Below the pieces are notes generated by a model. The model saw nothing but the letters and a program-made list of their open reading frames with translations. It was not told the DNA's origin and made no database searches. Made by a program: the position numbers and the translations under genes. DNA of 64,000 nt from Acanthochromis polyacanthus (taxonomy: Eukaryota; Chordata; Actinopteri; Pomacentridae), in the NCBI RefSeq assembly GCF_021347895.1, contig NC_067122.1, positions 9,785,983 to 9,849,982 on the forward strand, given 5' to 3'. How positions within the stretch are numbered: position 1 is the stretch's first letter; each line of letters opens with the position of its first letter. Of this stretch, positions 33,776 to 47,470 are shown piece by piece.

Positions 33776-36700
33776 CAGCTGTGGTCTGCACAAAAACTGA
33801 TTTTCTGAGTGTTAACCACCATGTTCTTCCTGCCGACGGCGGGATTTCATTTGCAGAGCACAGGGGGCCAATATCTAGGGTAATTCCCAGGGTTTAGTGC
33901 CACTGATCTCTTCCCAGCTCACCTTGGGGAGAAAAATTAAAGCAGCGATAAGGCCTTACCCTGCCCGGCACCGTGTTCACCCTGTGCTGCCCGCTGCCTC
34001 ACTGATGTCGGCTGCTGGCGGCTCACACAGATAACACCTGGTCAGTCTCATATTCACTGTCTGCAGACATTCATACACAAACTAAAACTAATATGGCCGA
34101 GAAAATATTGTAAATATTGGCATTACCTGTCAGATGTTCTTGTGGGGTGGTGGACAAAGGACATTTATGGTATTTTCTGCTTTCATTTTGGGTATCATTA
34201 AATGGACTATTTCATTACCAGCAGATTTCAGGTAAAAGCTCTTTGGTTTGTTTGTTATTTTGTAACAACCAAATAACAAAATGACAATTAGCAATCTCAG
34301 TTTGGGATGATCACATAAATGTGTAATTGAATCAGTTACATGTATAAATATACATAATAATTTAGTGTTTTGATATGTTTATGGTAATGTGAATTAATAG
34401 AATTTGTTGATTAAAATAATATAATTACAATTTTCACTGGATTGCGGTGTACTTAGTCATTCAGTTTTAGCAATAAAACTGTAAAATGAGTTATCCCTTT
34501 TGTTTTTGTTCTTTTGTTTCCTTTCTTTAGTATGAATAAAACTTAATGCATGACATAAATATGTCAAAAATACAATGAATTGTAAAATATGCTTGCATAA
34601 AGTGAGACAATCATTGTTTAATGTGCAAAGAAATGTGACTTTTCTGACAAAGAAGGTCTGCATCGACCTGGTATTAGTCTTTTTTTCCCAGTGTTTGTCC
34701 TTCTTGTATAGACAGATAAGTCGGTGTCTTCCCATCCATCACACGCTTTTTCTCTGTACTTTCTCATTACTGCAATGCCACAGATTTTTATTTAATTGCA
34801 TACAACAACATAAATATCATAAATACATTTGACATAAATGCATAATTACAACCTCCACGCCGTAATTACATCAAGACAGACAATCGTGCTTTTAGATGAA
34901 TGTTATCTGTAAACAAAGTTTACACATTTTTGTCATTCTTTCATTATTTCAAAGCCCCCTGATATGGTGAACCATCCCTAATAGGGGAAAATCCATCAAG
35001 TTCTGCTTCTATGTTTCCATCTTCCAAGCAGCAAATTACTTTCCTACTGTTTAATAAAAACCTTGTCCATTACCACTTTTAGGACTCGCATAAATGTCAT
35101 TCCCTGTGAATGTGACATCTGCAAAAATCCTGATTTAATTTAAAATATGTTAAAACTGACAGTATTCCATTTAGAGGAGGGGGAGACACATTAACAAATG
35201 AAATGTCAAAATCTTTTTTTGTCACTGTTTTACAATTCAATCAAGTGGGGAGATATGTGATTTCCATACATGGAATTTAAAAAAAAAAAATGGTTGCAGG
35301 GGTTACTTAAGAGAAAATTAAAAAGAAATCAGAAAGTTTCTTTTCCCGGGTTTCATGGCTGGTGGTCCATTCAAGGACGTTGCTCGACATTGCTCTGGTA
35401 GCGTGCCTCTGCTGCGTGATGGGAACTATTAAAGGCAAAGTCTTGTTAACCATGTGCTCCAGCTCAGCACAGCGGAAGTGGAAAATAAATAGGTACTGGA
35501 AACACACATGCTTTATAGCGTCCTTTACTCACTTATATGGACATTTGTGTTTTTCTTTTTGGTTGTTTTTCCCTCACTCTCTCTCAGACAGAAGTAGAAA
35601 TACCCGTAATCCTTTGACACCTTGATGCAAATTCTTTTCAAAACTATCTCTGAAAGCAAATACAATCACACACACAGCAGTTTATTCCCTCTCAGTGGGA
35701 GTGGGGGGTCCAACAAAACAGTCTATCTCTGCACATCGGGGGGGGACTCGTTGGATTTAAGTGAAACCAAATGAGCTGATGTCTCCCTGATTAAATGCAC
35801 GAGTTATTCTTTCTTAAAGAAGTGCATCACATAACTCTCCCTCTCTCCCATACATGACATGATTGTTGGTTTGACATCTCACCAAACGGAGCGCGCTGCA
35901 ATGTGTTTCCAATCGGCGGGAGATGTGAAGCCCGCGATGGGACATGCATGCTGTCCTTTGAAATGATGCACCAGGAGGAAAACATAAACAAATGTTTGCC
36001 ACCAAGCACGTTCAGATCCCCGCTCCCCCTTTCACCGCCTGCCCACCCCCGCTCTCCAGAAAGCCACAGCCTCACATGTGACACATTACCAGCGAGGCAG
36101 AAAACATGTTTTTGGAATTAAACTATTACGAGCCCTCCAAACAAGATAAATTTCCTAATTGACTCCTTTCACAACATTTACATATTGCTTTTTTTTCTTC
36201 CTCTCCTCCTCCCCCCCACCACAGGAGGTGGGTGTTATTGGCTTCCTGGCCATGAAGTAGAGGTGTCCAATGGAGGTAAAGCTTACCATGGCGGGACAGA
36301 AAAAGTGTGGCCGCGTCGACGTACGAAGCAACACAAACAGTTTGACTTCTAAGCCTTGGCAGACCCTGCTGACGGGTCTCTCAGTTTCTCAGCTTTCCTT
36401 CCAGATGCCTTTTAAGCCTTTTTTTGTCTGTTAAACAGGCACCCTTTTATTTTCTTTGCACTGCTTTTGGTGTGCGTTTCATTAATCTCCAGAGACATAC
36501 ACTCAGAAAGAGAAGGGAAGGGAGAAGCATTCAGAAAGGGCACAGTGTGTAAAAAGGTAGAGCGCTCATCAAATGCTATTTTCAATCAGCCCTATGCTGC
36601 ATTTGATGACACATACGCACACATCCACACACACAATGCTGCTGTAACAATACACGTAGCTAGTGTGAAATGATACCGTCAAAATGGCCAATTCCTGCTG

Positions 36701-36826
36701 AACCCAAAATAGCTTCACACCGCACTTTAACAGCTCCTCACTTTCGCTGTCAAGTTGAGCAAACACAGACGTCACAACTATCAGAGGAGTCGTCCTTCTC
36801 GCTCTCGCCTGCCCACTTCTGAGACG
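33776..36826. other. non-coding, nothing identified
   Basis: Only short frames without recognisable domains. Two G runs (near 35701 and 35738) and a C run near 36210 are present. No repeat boundary seen. Confidence 0.5.
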
Positions 36827-36850
36827 CTGCTGCTGCTGCTGCTGCTGCTG
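36827..36850. repeat. (CTG)8 trinucleotide repeat
   Basis: Eight perfect CTG units. On the minus strand they read as eight glutamines inside a 120-codon frame (36569-36931). That frame has no recognisable domain, so I treat the run as a microsatellite rather than a coding polyglutamine. Confidence 0.9.
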
Positions 36851-39800
36851 AGAAACCCAATCTATTGTTTGATGTGAACAGACAGATTGTCTTCCAGAGA
36901 TTGCCAAATACTTTGTGTAAACAACCCCCATTTTAACCGTCCCTAAAGTGTGACTTAATAAAGATGAAAATGCGAGGTGTCCGTTTCGCCCCCTGCCTCT
37001 AGCTGGGGCGGCTCACAATGAAAACCACATGCGTAAATACAGCCCGGTGTGCAGCGTGAAGTGTGCACATGAGAGAAGAAACAGTAATCAGCTTGGTTTC
37101 CTGTGACAAACAATAACATTTATTTTAAAACCGGCAGCATTTTTTTTTCTCAGGCAGAGGCAGTAGCTCCCATGGTAATCAGAGCCAGACTTGTGTTGGC
37201 TCCACATCGGAGGGATGTTACTACCTAGCTGTCTTCGTACCGCCGTGGCAAGTGGGAGGTCACATTGGTGCCAGTGTGAGACCAGAGAGTGCTGCTGGTT
37301 AAGAATAGCTTTTGTTTGGAGGAGGATTCAGAGGAAAGCGATCATGGATGATTACTTTAAATGCAGCACTTAAAAGGGTTTTATTAGCTGGGATTTTCCT
37401 CTTTGTAAATAACCGTGGTAACTTATTAATGCCTGGCCTCAAGTGGTGCACCACTCAAATGTGCTCCTACAGTCAGGAAAACAGTCCTTTTTAAGTTAAC
37501 CTGCTAAATGGTTTGCCATACTTCCGCCACATGTTCATTATTAGTTTGGTCCAGTGTTCTCTGAGTCTATATTTAGTAGGACTGGATGTTGTTTAGTGCA
37601 CTTCAGTGAAATGGAACGACACAGAAAAAGTGGTAGTGTTGTATTGCTCAGTGTTGGTCTACGTTTTTGCCAATGAGTAGTAAGAAATTTAACGCAAAAA
37701 TAACTCTCAGATGATGCTGCAATGACGTTCTTCGTCCACTAGTGTGACCAAACAGTGTGTTTTTTTTTTTTTTTTAACCCTAAGATGCTCTGCTTTGTGT
37801 CTTAGACAAAAAATAAAACAAGCACATTACAGAAAAATAATTGGGCCACAACAAAAAAGGAACTTTGTATATGTAAAAAACAAATTAAAAAGTACTGGAT
37901 TATTATCTGACTTTGTATTTAGACTCTCAAATTTCAATCACTGTGCCGTCATTAATTATCTTCTATCAATCAGTCTGTGTTCAAATTAACACAAACCATT
38001 GTAAAAAAAACAAAACAAACTGATAGAATGATTTTCTTTAGCTTTTAAATGCACATTTGCAACAAAATAACTTGCTGACACTCGAATGATAGTATCTGAT
38101 CTCTAACCTTCAAACACAGTTCAATTCACTGAACATTTATTGTGTTTTTAATACATTTTCTTACATCACATCATATATATTCCAAAAATAATACTTCTTG
38201 GTATTGATGCCAGCCATATCAGACAAGCAGGTACATAATACGAATGCCTTTTGTGTGAACTACTGCATAAAATATATCATAAACTGAGATTAAATGACGA
38301 TTTTATAGGAATCTTTAAACAGTCCCTACGAGGATCTCCTTTAATTATTTAATGTGGAAGCTTATATCAAGTTCCCTCCATTTTCATAATGAGTGATAGC
38401 TTTGGTGCCCCATGTCGCTCAGCTTAACTGTGATCAAGTGGAGGCCTGTGGGAGCTCCCAGCACGCTTACAGTCCCTTAACAGACAAACGTGCCTGCGAT
38501 GATGGATCACACGGTTTTCATCACAAACTCATAGGAGTGTCTGCTCGCCTCAACTTAAGGGCTTCTGACCTAAGAGCTCTCCCCCGTTGGGGTGATTTTA
38601 GTTGGACAAATTTCCCCTCCTACAGGGTCTCTGCCGGCTGCGAGGGGAGCGGCCGCAAGACTCATCTGCCTCTTATTACTCTCCCAAATTGAATGCATAC
38701 ACAGTGGATGTGTTAATGGATAGAAATGTGGTGCAGGGACATGGCGTGCAGGGCTGGTAAAGAGAAACTTCTCCCATAGCTTGTTGGACTGACAGGGTAG
38801 CCAGAACTCTCAGTTTATCTCTGCTATTATGTCTAGTGTTATGTTACTTGGCAGAGGTTGGAAACTCGGATATTTCTGTGTTATTTATTTACACACTGCA
38901 CATGTGAGTATTTTCCTTAGAGACAACTTGAGAACTTCAGAAATGTACAATATTTCCCTTCTTATTTTCACTTTTGTGGCCTGCTGATGTGACCTAGAAT
39001 TACATGCCAAATGCTAGCGTTGGCTTCAGTGGATACCGAAGTCGCTGCCCAGCTGCTGCAGTGTATCAGCACAACCTTTACAGCATTACAAAACGGGGGT
39101 TCGAAGTTCAACCTGATCCTCTAAAGTCCCCCTGATCATTAAACTTCACCAGGTAAACAACCCATTTTGTGTGTTTAAGCAATCAGCACAGTGCTAAAAG
39201 TCCACAACCTCCTTTGACGAGTGAGCGAGAAAAACTATACTTTCACACATTGCACATAAGTGGGTGAGGATTACCTTGCGAGGGCTGTTTGTGGTGAACG
39301 CAGTGCAAGCGGGTTGTGGCCAGTGTGGAGAAGCTCTCATGGCAACCGTCAGCGCCAGTTGTTTGATACTGTAGCTTGGCATGAGCTCTGGCATGACGGG
39401 TGCCTCGCTGAGCCCACAATGGATCATGCATGACCACAGCACTTAAAAATAGAAGCACAGACTGCAAAAGTGCTGCTATCCCGGCGGTAGCTGCATAAAT
39501 ATTGTGATGCAATAATTGTGTTATGAGGTATTTCGTATAAATACTTAACACAAAGGTGCCATGGTTGAATTCAGCAGCATGTTGAAGTGGCACTCCGCTA
39601 ATTTTACACATCATAATCAGTTTTCTAGGCATGAGGAGTTCCACTCTGCCTGAGAAAATGTGTGTGAAAATAGTGATGTCACCAGGGTTGTCTCAGCTTG
39701 GGCTTGGAAACTGCTTTTTTTTTTTTTTTTTTTAAACGGAAAGCCTGTGTAGCCAATATGGGAATTGGAAAGTTGTGCATCTTGAGCAGACAGGGAGGGT

Positions 39801-42800
39801 TTAAAACAGGAGCTTGCCTCATAAATAGTAAGATGTTGACCTTTGCTCAGTTGTAGCTACTTTTTGCTTCCTATCTGTTCCAAAATATTAAAGAAGTGGA
39901 AAGAGTATCTCTTTACCTTCCTATCTAGCTGTAGCCTTGCTGCTTTCAAACTTGCTTTTGCAGTGAGGAACATTGTAATACATTGTAGTCTTAAATCATC
40001 TCTGCTGTTTTAATTCTTGGTCCTTGTATTTCTCAGTGACCGTTTGGTCAGTAATGCACTCGTGGCTCTGCTTTATATGGCATGCTTCCAATACAGGCTC
40101 TTTAAAGCCTCAGTTGTCAGCAAGCCAAAAAGTTGAAGTCACATATGACAATCTAGAGATTTTCAAACTATGACAAAGCATAGCTCTAAAAAAAAAAGTA
40201 ACGCCTTTTTGCTGACTCAAAAGTAGACCTCGCTGTGCAACACTCTCATGTCAATTAATCCGACATATAAGTAGATTATCATGACTTAGTCAGACTCACA
40301 GATGTTCTATAGATATTAGCACTCACTTAAGGCAGCTTCCTCTTTCCTTCCTGTCTATCTGAATGTTACTGTTTTCAAAATCCCCTTCAGTATGAAACAA
40401 TCATGACGACCTTCCAGTTAGCAACCAATCACAATGAAAATTTCTAGTTCTGCAGATGATTTGGCTTGTGCATTCAGGCCTGCTAGTTTTTTTGTTTGGT
40501 TTTTTAGATTATCCATTTTAATCACAGTGCTCATTTACTTGCTTGCAAACATTCCACCACAACAATTCCACATTTCACTATTTTGCAGGATCTCAGAAAC
40601 CACATCCTTTTCTTAGCTCCGCCCATGATGACTGTGATTGATTTTAATAAAATGCAAACTAGCACGAGTGTTTTTTCCCTCTCTGTTGGCAGAACGGGCA
40701 GCAGAACCCTGGCTACAAATGAAACGGCTCCAACACTCAAATTTGCTTTTTCAGATATAAAACTAAAATATTCGAAATATAACAAGCCTAAAATGGCAAG
40801 CTGATAACACTATTGTATATTGATGAACCTACAGAGAACTACTGCCTGATGTCGCAACTTCACTCATTTCTATGAAGTTCACTCCAATCTTAGTGAAAAG
40901 CTCTAATAATCAAACAACAGACAGGCAAAGTTAGCCTAACAAAGTGGAGCATTAAGTCTATATCTGCTTTGGGACGTTTTTTATTTTAAAATAAAGTTTA
41001 AAAGTTAGTCTCCTCTAAGGCAAGCATTTTAGCTCAAAAATCTTCACCGATGGCATATATTTTCCAGAAAACAGTGACATGACAGGAGCGAATTGGTCAT
41101 GGAACAACATTTAAAGACCGATCAGAAATTTAACATAGATGTCTGCATCACTGTTTACAAAAGTACATGTTTCTGCCGAGCTTCACTAAATTGCAACCCT
41201 GACTTTTTTTTTTTTTTTTAAATAAACAAAGTCTCCATTTTAGAGTTTCTAGAAATTCGGGGGAAGTGTAAATCCTAGCTGTGAACATAGCGGAAGTTAC
41301 TTATCTTAAAATGAAAAAGTGTAAGTGTGAGGTGAGTGTCGTCGAAGCTGCTTAGCCCAGGCATTTTCCTCAGGAACTGGTGGAGACCAAAACAGAGCTC
41401 AAAAACCTTCCTCAATCTCAGGAACATGACACTGAACGAATGCTCATGTTGCTTTGTTTTGCTGCATGTGTAAGCAGACTACTGTTTCTCACTTTGTAAT
41501 GTGATAACAACTCAGTGTTATGCTGTTCTGGCGACAGTGGCCCAAAAAAAATCAATAATTGCAATTAAAGTCACTGGTGAAGCAAATTTATCAGCAGTGC
41601 GAATACTTGTGTTTTGCAATTTTCCATCCATTAATCAACATAGCATTAGAGGTGTGTCATCTGATTCATGCAGTGTTTGTCATGCACCAGCAACTGAACT
41701 GCACAGGAGCAAACGGCATATTAAATCTGAGCATTTTGTCACTTTCTACTGTGCTTGTCTTTGTGGTCTTAGCCACTGCATGCAAAGTTAACCTCACAGA
41801 GAGCCATCAGAAATCTTACTGACCTGTCGCAAATCACTATACATGCATACGGACTGATAAATCTGCTAAACTATACGTACGCATGCAGCTACACATGTTT
41901 TGGGATACAGTGTGTGTTTCAATCTTTGCCAACAGGTGTGTCAAAAGGCCCCATGTTTTGCTATTAAAAGACAATCAAATGGCAAATGTTCTGGTATTCA
42001 GGCCGCGGAGTGAAAAACTGAGAAGGGAAAGAGGATTAGAAACAGCTTGGAGTGCCAATTGAATTAGCCCTTTGGAGATGACTTGGGTAAGAAATGAAAT
42101 GTCATCCTCTCCCAGCCAGAAATGCAAAACATGTGAATGCGAAGAGGATCGTGTTTTTTTTTCTTTTTCTTTATGTATGCTGACTCTTTTTACTGTACTG
42201 TCAGATGTGTCAGACATAAATCATCACAGTGAGGATGAGAAACAGCCGCCCGCAGCTTCTCGAGACACTCGGAGGCGGAGAAAAAAAACAAAGCACACTC
42301 ATGCTGTAGGGTGAGTCGTACAGCTGTCCTCAAATTGTGTGTCACAGCTTTAAACCTGCTTGGACTAATTACCTCCTGCGATGCTGCGGCTGCCACCAAC
42401 AAACCGAGAGCTCGAGACCGATTCAGAATTCATAAATGATTAATGCGAACCACATTTGCTCTGTTTATGAAGAAGAATTTCTGTTTAGTGTTAAAGATGT
42501 GAACCCTGAAGCATCCATTTAAGCAAGTCACTTCAATATGTTGTGTTTGTAAATGCTCTGAAAATAGTGAAACTGCACTGACATGTTCATTATTTTATGA
42601 AATTGTTCACAAGTGCAATAATAATCATTAGTTCTCTGCTAAGGACACTTGTATTGGAGTAATAATCCACCAGTAAATCTGAAACTCAAACTAAAGGGTG
42701 GTTTAGTGAGCTGGAGCTCAAGTACGCAGCTTGTAGACAAAGTGATCGTGTTTCACTCGAGGCGTGAGCTATTCTGTCACTATTTTTATAGACATACAAT

Positions 42801-45800
42801 CTCAACCTGCCCGAGAACTCTTATTTTACCCTCCGCGAGAAAGTTATGCGCAGCTCCCTGGTGCTGGATTTGAAGTTGATATGCAGGATTCATAGAAGGC
42901 AATAATGTTGGGAGCAGACGAGTGGAAGCCGGCTGGTTTTCTTTGCTCCCTTGGCTCCTGCAGCGACCATGTTGGTTATGACACTAGAAACTGAACGGCA
43001 GATAGGTTTTCCAAAAGTTGCTTTTTGAACAGCGTGATCATGTAACAAATTTCTGTGTCTCATGTCTTTGCTGATGCGACTGAAACATCAAAGAGAACAC
43101 TATTTATGTTCACTTGAATTTCTTACGGCTGTTATTTAGTTAATGTCTAAAATTTGGGCTCAGCTGCTGCCATCATTTAAGTCCTGATCTTTATGCATTG
43201 ATAGATCAGACCTTCTTAAATAAGGAAATCCATTGTAAATTTGGGATACATTTAGCATAAATTCACATAATTGATGCATGATGTGCAGTCTGGTGCCCTT
43301 ACTTACTTCGACATGACTTTGACTAACTTTTTGTTCATAAAATCACAGCTGAATTTATTTTGTGGTACTGGTCAACCATGATTCCATGCACTGCAAAATG
43401 CTTGTACGCAACTATTTGGAGTTGAGTAAACAGAGATGAGAAGTTGTGGCACTAATTTCCCAATCTGGCGTAATTAATCCACAGCATGAGAAGATTGCAA
43501 CACCATGTAAAACACTGCAAAAAAAGAGATGTAAATACAGCATTTTTGTTCATTTCATGTATTAGTTACAAATGAGGTTACAATTTCATAACGGTCCCAC
43601 TCAAATCTGGCGTTGTTGTCTGCCACTACTTTTCATCTTTCAGTGGACATTTTACTCAAATCTTCCATCTGCATTGTTAATTATTTGCACTGTTCTCTGC
43701 CAAAAATGACCCTATCGGTGTTTATATTTTAAAATTAAGCTATGATCATGTGAATAAGTGCATCTAAAATCCTTTCTGATATTGTCACCTTTAGATGGAG
43801 TGGGACTCATAACCCTGGCATGCTAGAAAATTGGAGCCTTCCAACATGTGAAAGTGTGTGTTTTAGTCCAAATATTGGTCCTTCCCTAAACCAATGAGTA
43901 AAATATTCAACTATAGAGTGTGTCACAGTTGCAAAAAAATTAAACAAAAGAAAACAAAAAAAACTATGAAAATATGATAATGAAAAATAGCGGTCCCACA
44001 CAAAACACAATCCTCAGTGTCTTGGGCGATGGTTCTTTGACTTTCAAACTAGAAACGCTCCTGATGTTTCATTAACCTTCATTCATGTCATGTCAGATGT
44101 CAGGGCCAAGTGACCAATATGTTAGATGAGGTTTGAGGACTTGGTGTCCTTTGTCACACTTTGCTTATAAGAATTGTTTATGGATATTTTATGCCGAAAT
44201 ATGCATAAAAACACACAGATGGAGCATTTTTATAGCAATTGTATTATGTTCTTGCATCATGTAGCGTTACAGTTAGTTTGTAAACAGACAGTTTGCAGAT
44301 GTTTCTGGCTCTGTTGATTATATTAAGAAAAATGCTCTAAAATCTAAAGTATTCCATTGAAATTTCCGGTTGGAGACAGTTTAACACTTACAGAGCCAGA
44401 GAATTTATCAGAGCTATGTATTGCAGCCACCAATGACATCTGTACGTAGTATCCGTTTTCTTTGACCACTTGAATAGATGTCTAATTTTAAACTTTAAAC
44501 ATATCTTTTCTTTTTAATATGGTTTCATTTTTCCTGACATCTTTTGCAGACTTAGCAAAAGCCTGAAAAATGATGCCCATGTCATGCAATATTCTCATGT
44601 TTAACTACTGGAAACACATATTGACGATTGATGAAGTAAGTGTATTTTCTCAACAACACCACAAGTGAGCTATTTGATGAAGGGAGTAGAATAGGAATGG
44701 TTCAATACGATGTTTTCACTGTTCAGGTGTGTAGTTATTATTTTCTTGCTCATTGAATTCTGTACATTAGACCTGAAATTGTTTGTCATGACTGCACGGT
44801 TCATAAAATAACCTCTGTGAAAGTCATTGTGCATAATTGTCATTTGAGAGTTTAATTTTGGTCACCAGGAAGGTACATTTGGGTGATGTTTAGTAGCTAT
44901 TACATAAAAGTCTTCAATCCCCATTCATTAGACATTTGACCACTGATGAACTGAAGTTTGTTTTTGTTTGTCTTGATTTCATGAACTTTTCCACAACGAT
45001 GAATTCCATAGTTTTCGTGATTAAACAACCTCCAGTTACTTTGGTCCTGTTTCCTCAGTGTCAAGTTGTTTTGATGCTTCTACAAAGTGATTCTTTAAAT
45101 AATTCCATGAAATGCAAGTCATTAAAATTAGTCGATAAATTAAATAGTAAACTGCTGATCTGTTGCGTCTAAACGAACACTTACGGAATGGGATACACCT
45201 TGAGTTGGTGCCAGTGGTTTAAAATGAAATGAACGGGACACCGCTAACTGTCACTTCCCTAAATCTATATCTGGAGCACGCTCAGTGTAGGTGGGGGGTA
45301 TTTTACTACAGATACAAGGCACATGCTGTACGGTGATGATGGGTCTGAAACTAGGTTATCCATCACCGGCCGTCTTCAGTCCGAGGGCCCCTGGCCAATA
45401 CCACATCCATTATCAGGTTGCGGGGATACTACAGGGAAAATAAAAAGGCTTTTTCCCAACAGCAGACTACATTAAAATCGTATGGACAGATGTGAGATGC
45501 TGGCAGATCCACTATACTGTTCACTCTGGAAGGACACAAACTCAGGAATGTCTTCTTGTAAATGATAAAATAGTGCACATGGATGGGAATTGATTATAGC
45601 TGACTTTCAAACAAACAGATGGTACAAAGTTTCTGTTTCACAAGTCATTTTGAACCAAATGATGAGCAATTGACTTTTTTTCTTGGACATTTGGAGTGAA
45701 CCACACCGCATAAACAGATATGAATAGAACATCTTTACAATAGAAGTGCATGCATTGTAATAGAAGCTACAGTGTAAAGAAAACCTATTTTTCCTCTTCG

Positions 45801-46175
45801 ACATGAGGCAGAGGAGAAGAAAAAAAGAATCCCACGAAGACTTGGCCAAAAGTGCTTTTCATGTTGTAAATTAAGGAGAAGACTGTGGCTTTCTCAGCAA
45901 ACCATTATGATAGTTAACGTAGAACCACTTAAAAGGCCAGCTGCGGGAGTGACGTGAATAATAGTGTTTAATTTGTCTAATCTTAGCAGGAGCAGTGGGT
46001 GGCTGGGGTGGGGGGTTCGCCGGTACCCTGCTGGCACTTGAAGAGAACTGCTTCCACCGCAATGTGGTGCGAATGCCCAGAATTATCATTTGGCTGTGTT
46101 GCTGTTGTTTCTTTGTGCCGTTACCCTCTCATTTGTAGTTTGTCTGTTGTTAACTTGTGTGCACAAAAGACAGAC
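36851..46175. other. non-coding, nothing identified apart from homopolymers
   Basis: Over 9 kb with no recognisable gene. Runs of T occur at 37760-37775 (T16), 39715-39733 (T19) and 41205-41219. The slightly GC-rich 38400-38700 contains a 99-codon frame that resembles nothing known. I see no element ends. Confidence 0.5.
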
Positions 46176-46298
46176 ATGGCGGGACTGCTGCGGAAAAGTT
46201 CAGGAGTGGCACGTGCCAAGAAGTCGATCGAGGAGATGATTTACTGTTGCTTTTTCGAGGGCACTGTAATTTACCCACGCACTATGAAATCCCTATAA
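46176..46298 (+). CDS. possible 40-codon small ORF, unknown
   Basis: ATG at 46176 has a favourable Kozak context (G at -3, G at +4). The 40-residue product starts MAGLLRKSSGVARAKKSIEE, is basic in its first half, has two adjacent cysteines in the second half, and has no transmembrane segment or known domain. The stop overlaps an AATAAA word (46298-46303). The frame is open further upstream to about 45999. I do not recognise it. Open frames of this length are common by chance in 64 kb, so the Kozak context and poly-A signal word are weak support. Conservation or ribosome profiling would be needed to believe it. Confidence 0.15.
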   Translation: MAGLLRKSSGVARAKKSIEEMIYCCFFEGTVIYPRTMKSL

Positions 46299-46303
46299 AT
46301 AAA

Positions 46304-47149
46304 TAATTTAAGAACTTTATTGATGTAGTTTGGAAAGTATTTACAAGGGCAAGTTTCTCTGACCCCTCTTGCTGCAGAGAGAGACAGTCGCTTGGCCACG
46401 TTATTACCCTACACGTATGGTGAGCCTTACTTAAAATGTCAATAAAATTGTCTCCTTGTGGAAGCCTGTCTGAATGTGGCAGCTCTCAGTGTGAGTGGTT
46501 TAAAAACACAAAATAATGCAGATATCAACGGTTTTGTGAGTATTCACCATCCCGGGGCTGTGGTTTATGCTGAGCTATATTTCCTTTATTTTATTTTCCT
46601 AACTGAATTCTGCACCGCTTGCCTCTCGCGTCGGCCAGCGCCAGTTTTGCAGTGGAAAATTTACTGCTGATTTTTATACCGCTTGTTTTTAATTTGACAC
46701 AGTTTTACTTTCCTGTTAAGAAAAAAAAAAAAAAGACAGCCAGAGTCGAGACATCTCCCCACCATTCTCCTACCAGCCCCACTTCAGCGCTGGTTTGTGT
46801 TGGAAGAGAAGATGTTGTTCTACGCTACAAGCAGCGAGATAGTCTCATACTATTTATTGTTATAATCCCTCAGCACACATTATAATTATGTGACAGAGCT
46901 AATACGTACCGCACTGCAATGTAAACGCTTGCGACATCAAATACACTTCTAAGATTTCAGACTGGCTTTGAGAAAAAAAAACGAAGAAATGCCTTTTAAG
47001 TGTTAAATTCTAAACACTGATGTCCTTTTTGCTGCTGCAACGAAAACAAATCGTGGTCATGAACGCCCAGCGAAAAATGAGGAGGGCTGTGTGTGCGAGT
47101 GTGTTTTTGTGTGCGTCTCACCTAAATTAAACCATGTGGTCACCAAAAG
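46304..47149. other. non-coding, nothing identified
   Basis: No gene seen. An A run lies at 46722-46734. Confidence 0.5.
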
Positions 47150-47222
47150 TCCCACTCCCCCACCTCCTCCTCCTCCTCTTCTTCCTCCTCCCCCCGCTAC
47201 CTCAATCTCCTCGTCCCTCCAA
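47150..47222. repeat. polypyrimidine tract with CTC/CTT triplets
   Basis: C- and T-rich sequence with repeated CTCCTC units. It yields a proline-rich peptide in the plus frame, which is a composition artefact. Confidence 0.8.
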
Positions 47223-47470
47223 CCCAGGCCTCTCATTGACCTTCCAGGCGCTCATTGTCCCAAAGTGAGACTTGATTACTGGCCTAAGCCCTGTGAAGGT
47301 TCGCCTCAGTGGCCACAGCTGATCTTTTATACTAATTTCGGATTAATGCGGGGTCTGCAACACTGCGTAAACACAGCCACTGAGAAGGCCCCTGCCACAC
47401 AGAGCTAAACATTAATCCTCCTTAATGCTGAGAGTCAACTTCCAGTCCTTATCAGAATTTGTCTTAATCT
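47223..47470. promoter_or_regulatory. possible conserved regulatory element
   Basis: Contains GGATTA (47340-47345) and TAATCC (47413-47418) as an inverted pair of K50 homeodomain cores, with further TAATTT and CTTAATG words around them. It is less repetitive and somewhat more GC-balanced than its surroundings. This is a compositional impression only; a multi-fish alignment would confirm or reject it. Confidence 0.22.

Noticed and set aside
36569..36931. 120-codon minus-strand frame with eight glutamines
   Set aside because: The glutamines come from a CTG microsatellite; the rest shows no domain.
39020..39115. A-box-like TGGCTTCAGTGG and B-box-like GGTTCGAAGTT on the plus strand
   Set aside because: Both are imperfect, about 77 bp apart, and the arms do not pair as in a tRNA; no SINE body recognised.
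47091..47408. Proline-rich 105-codon plus-strand frame
   Set aside because: Driven by the polypyrimidine tract at 47150-47222.
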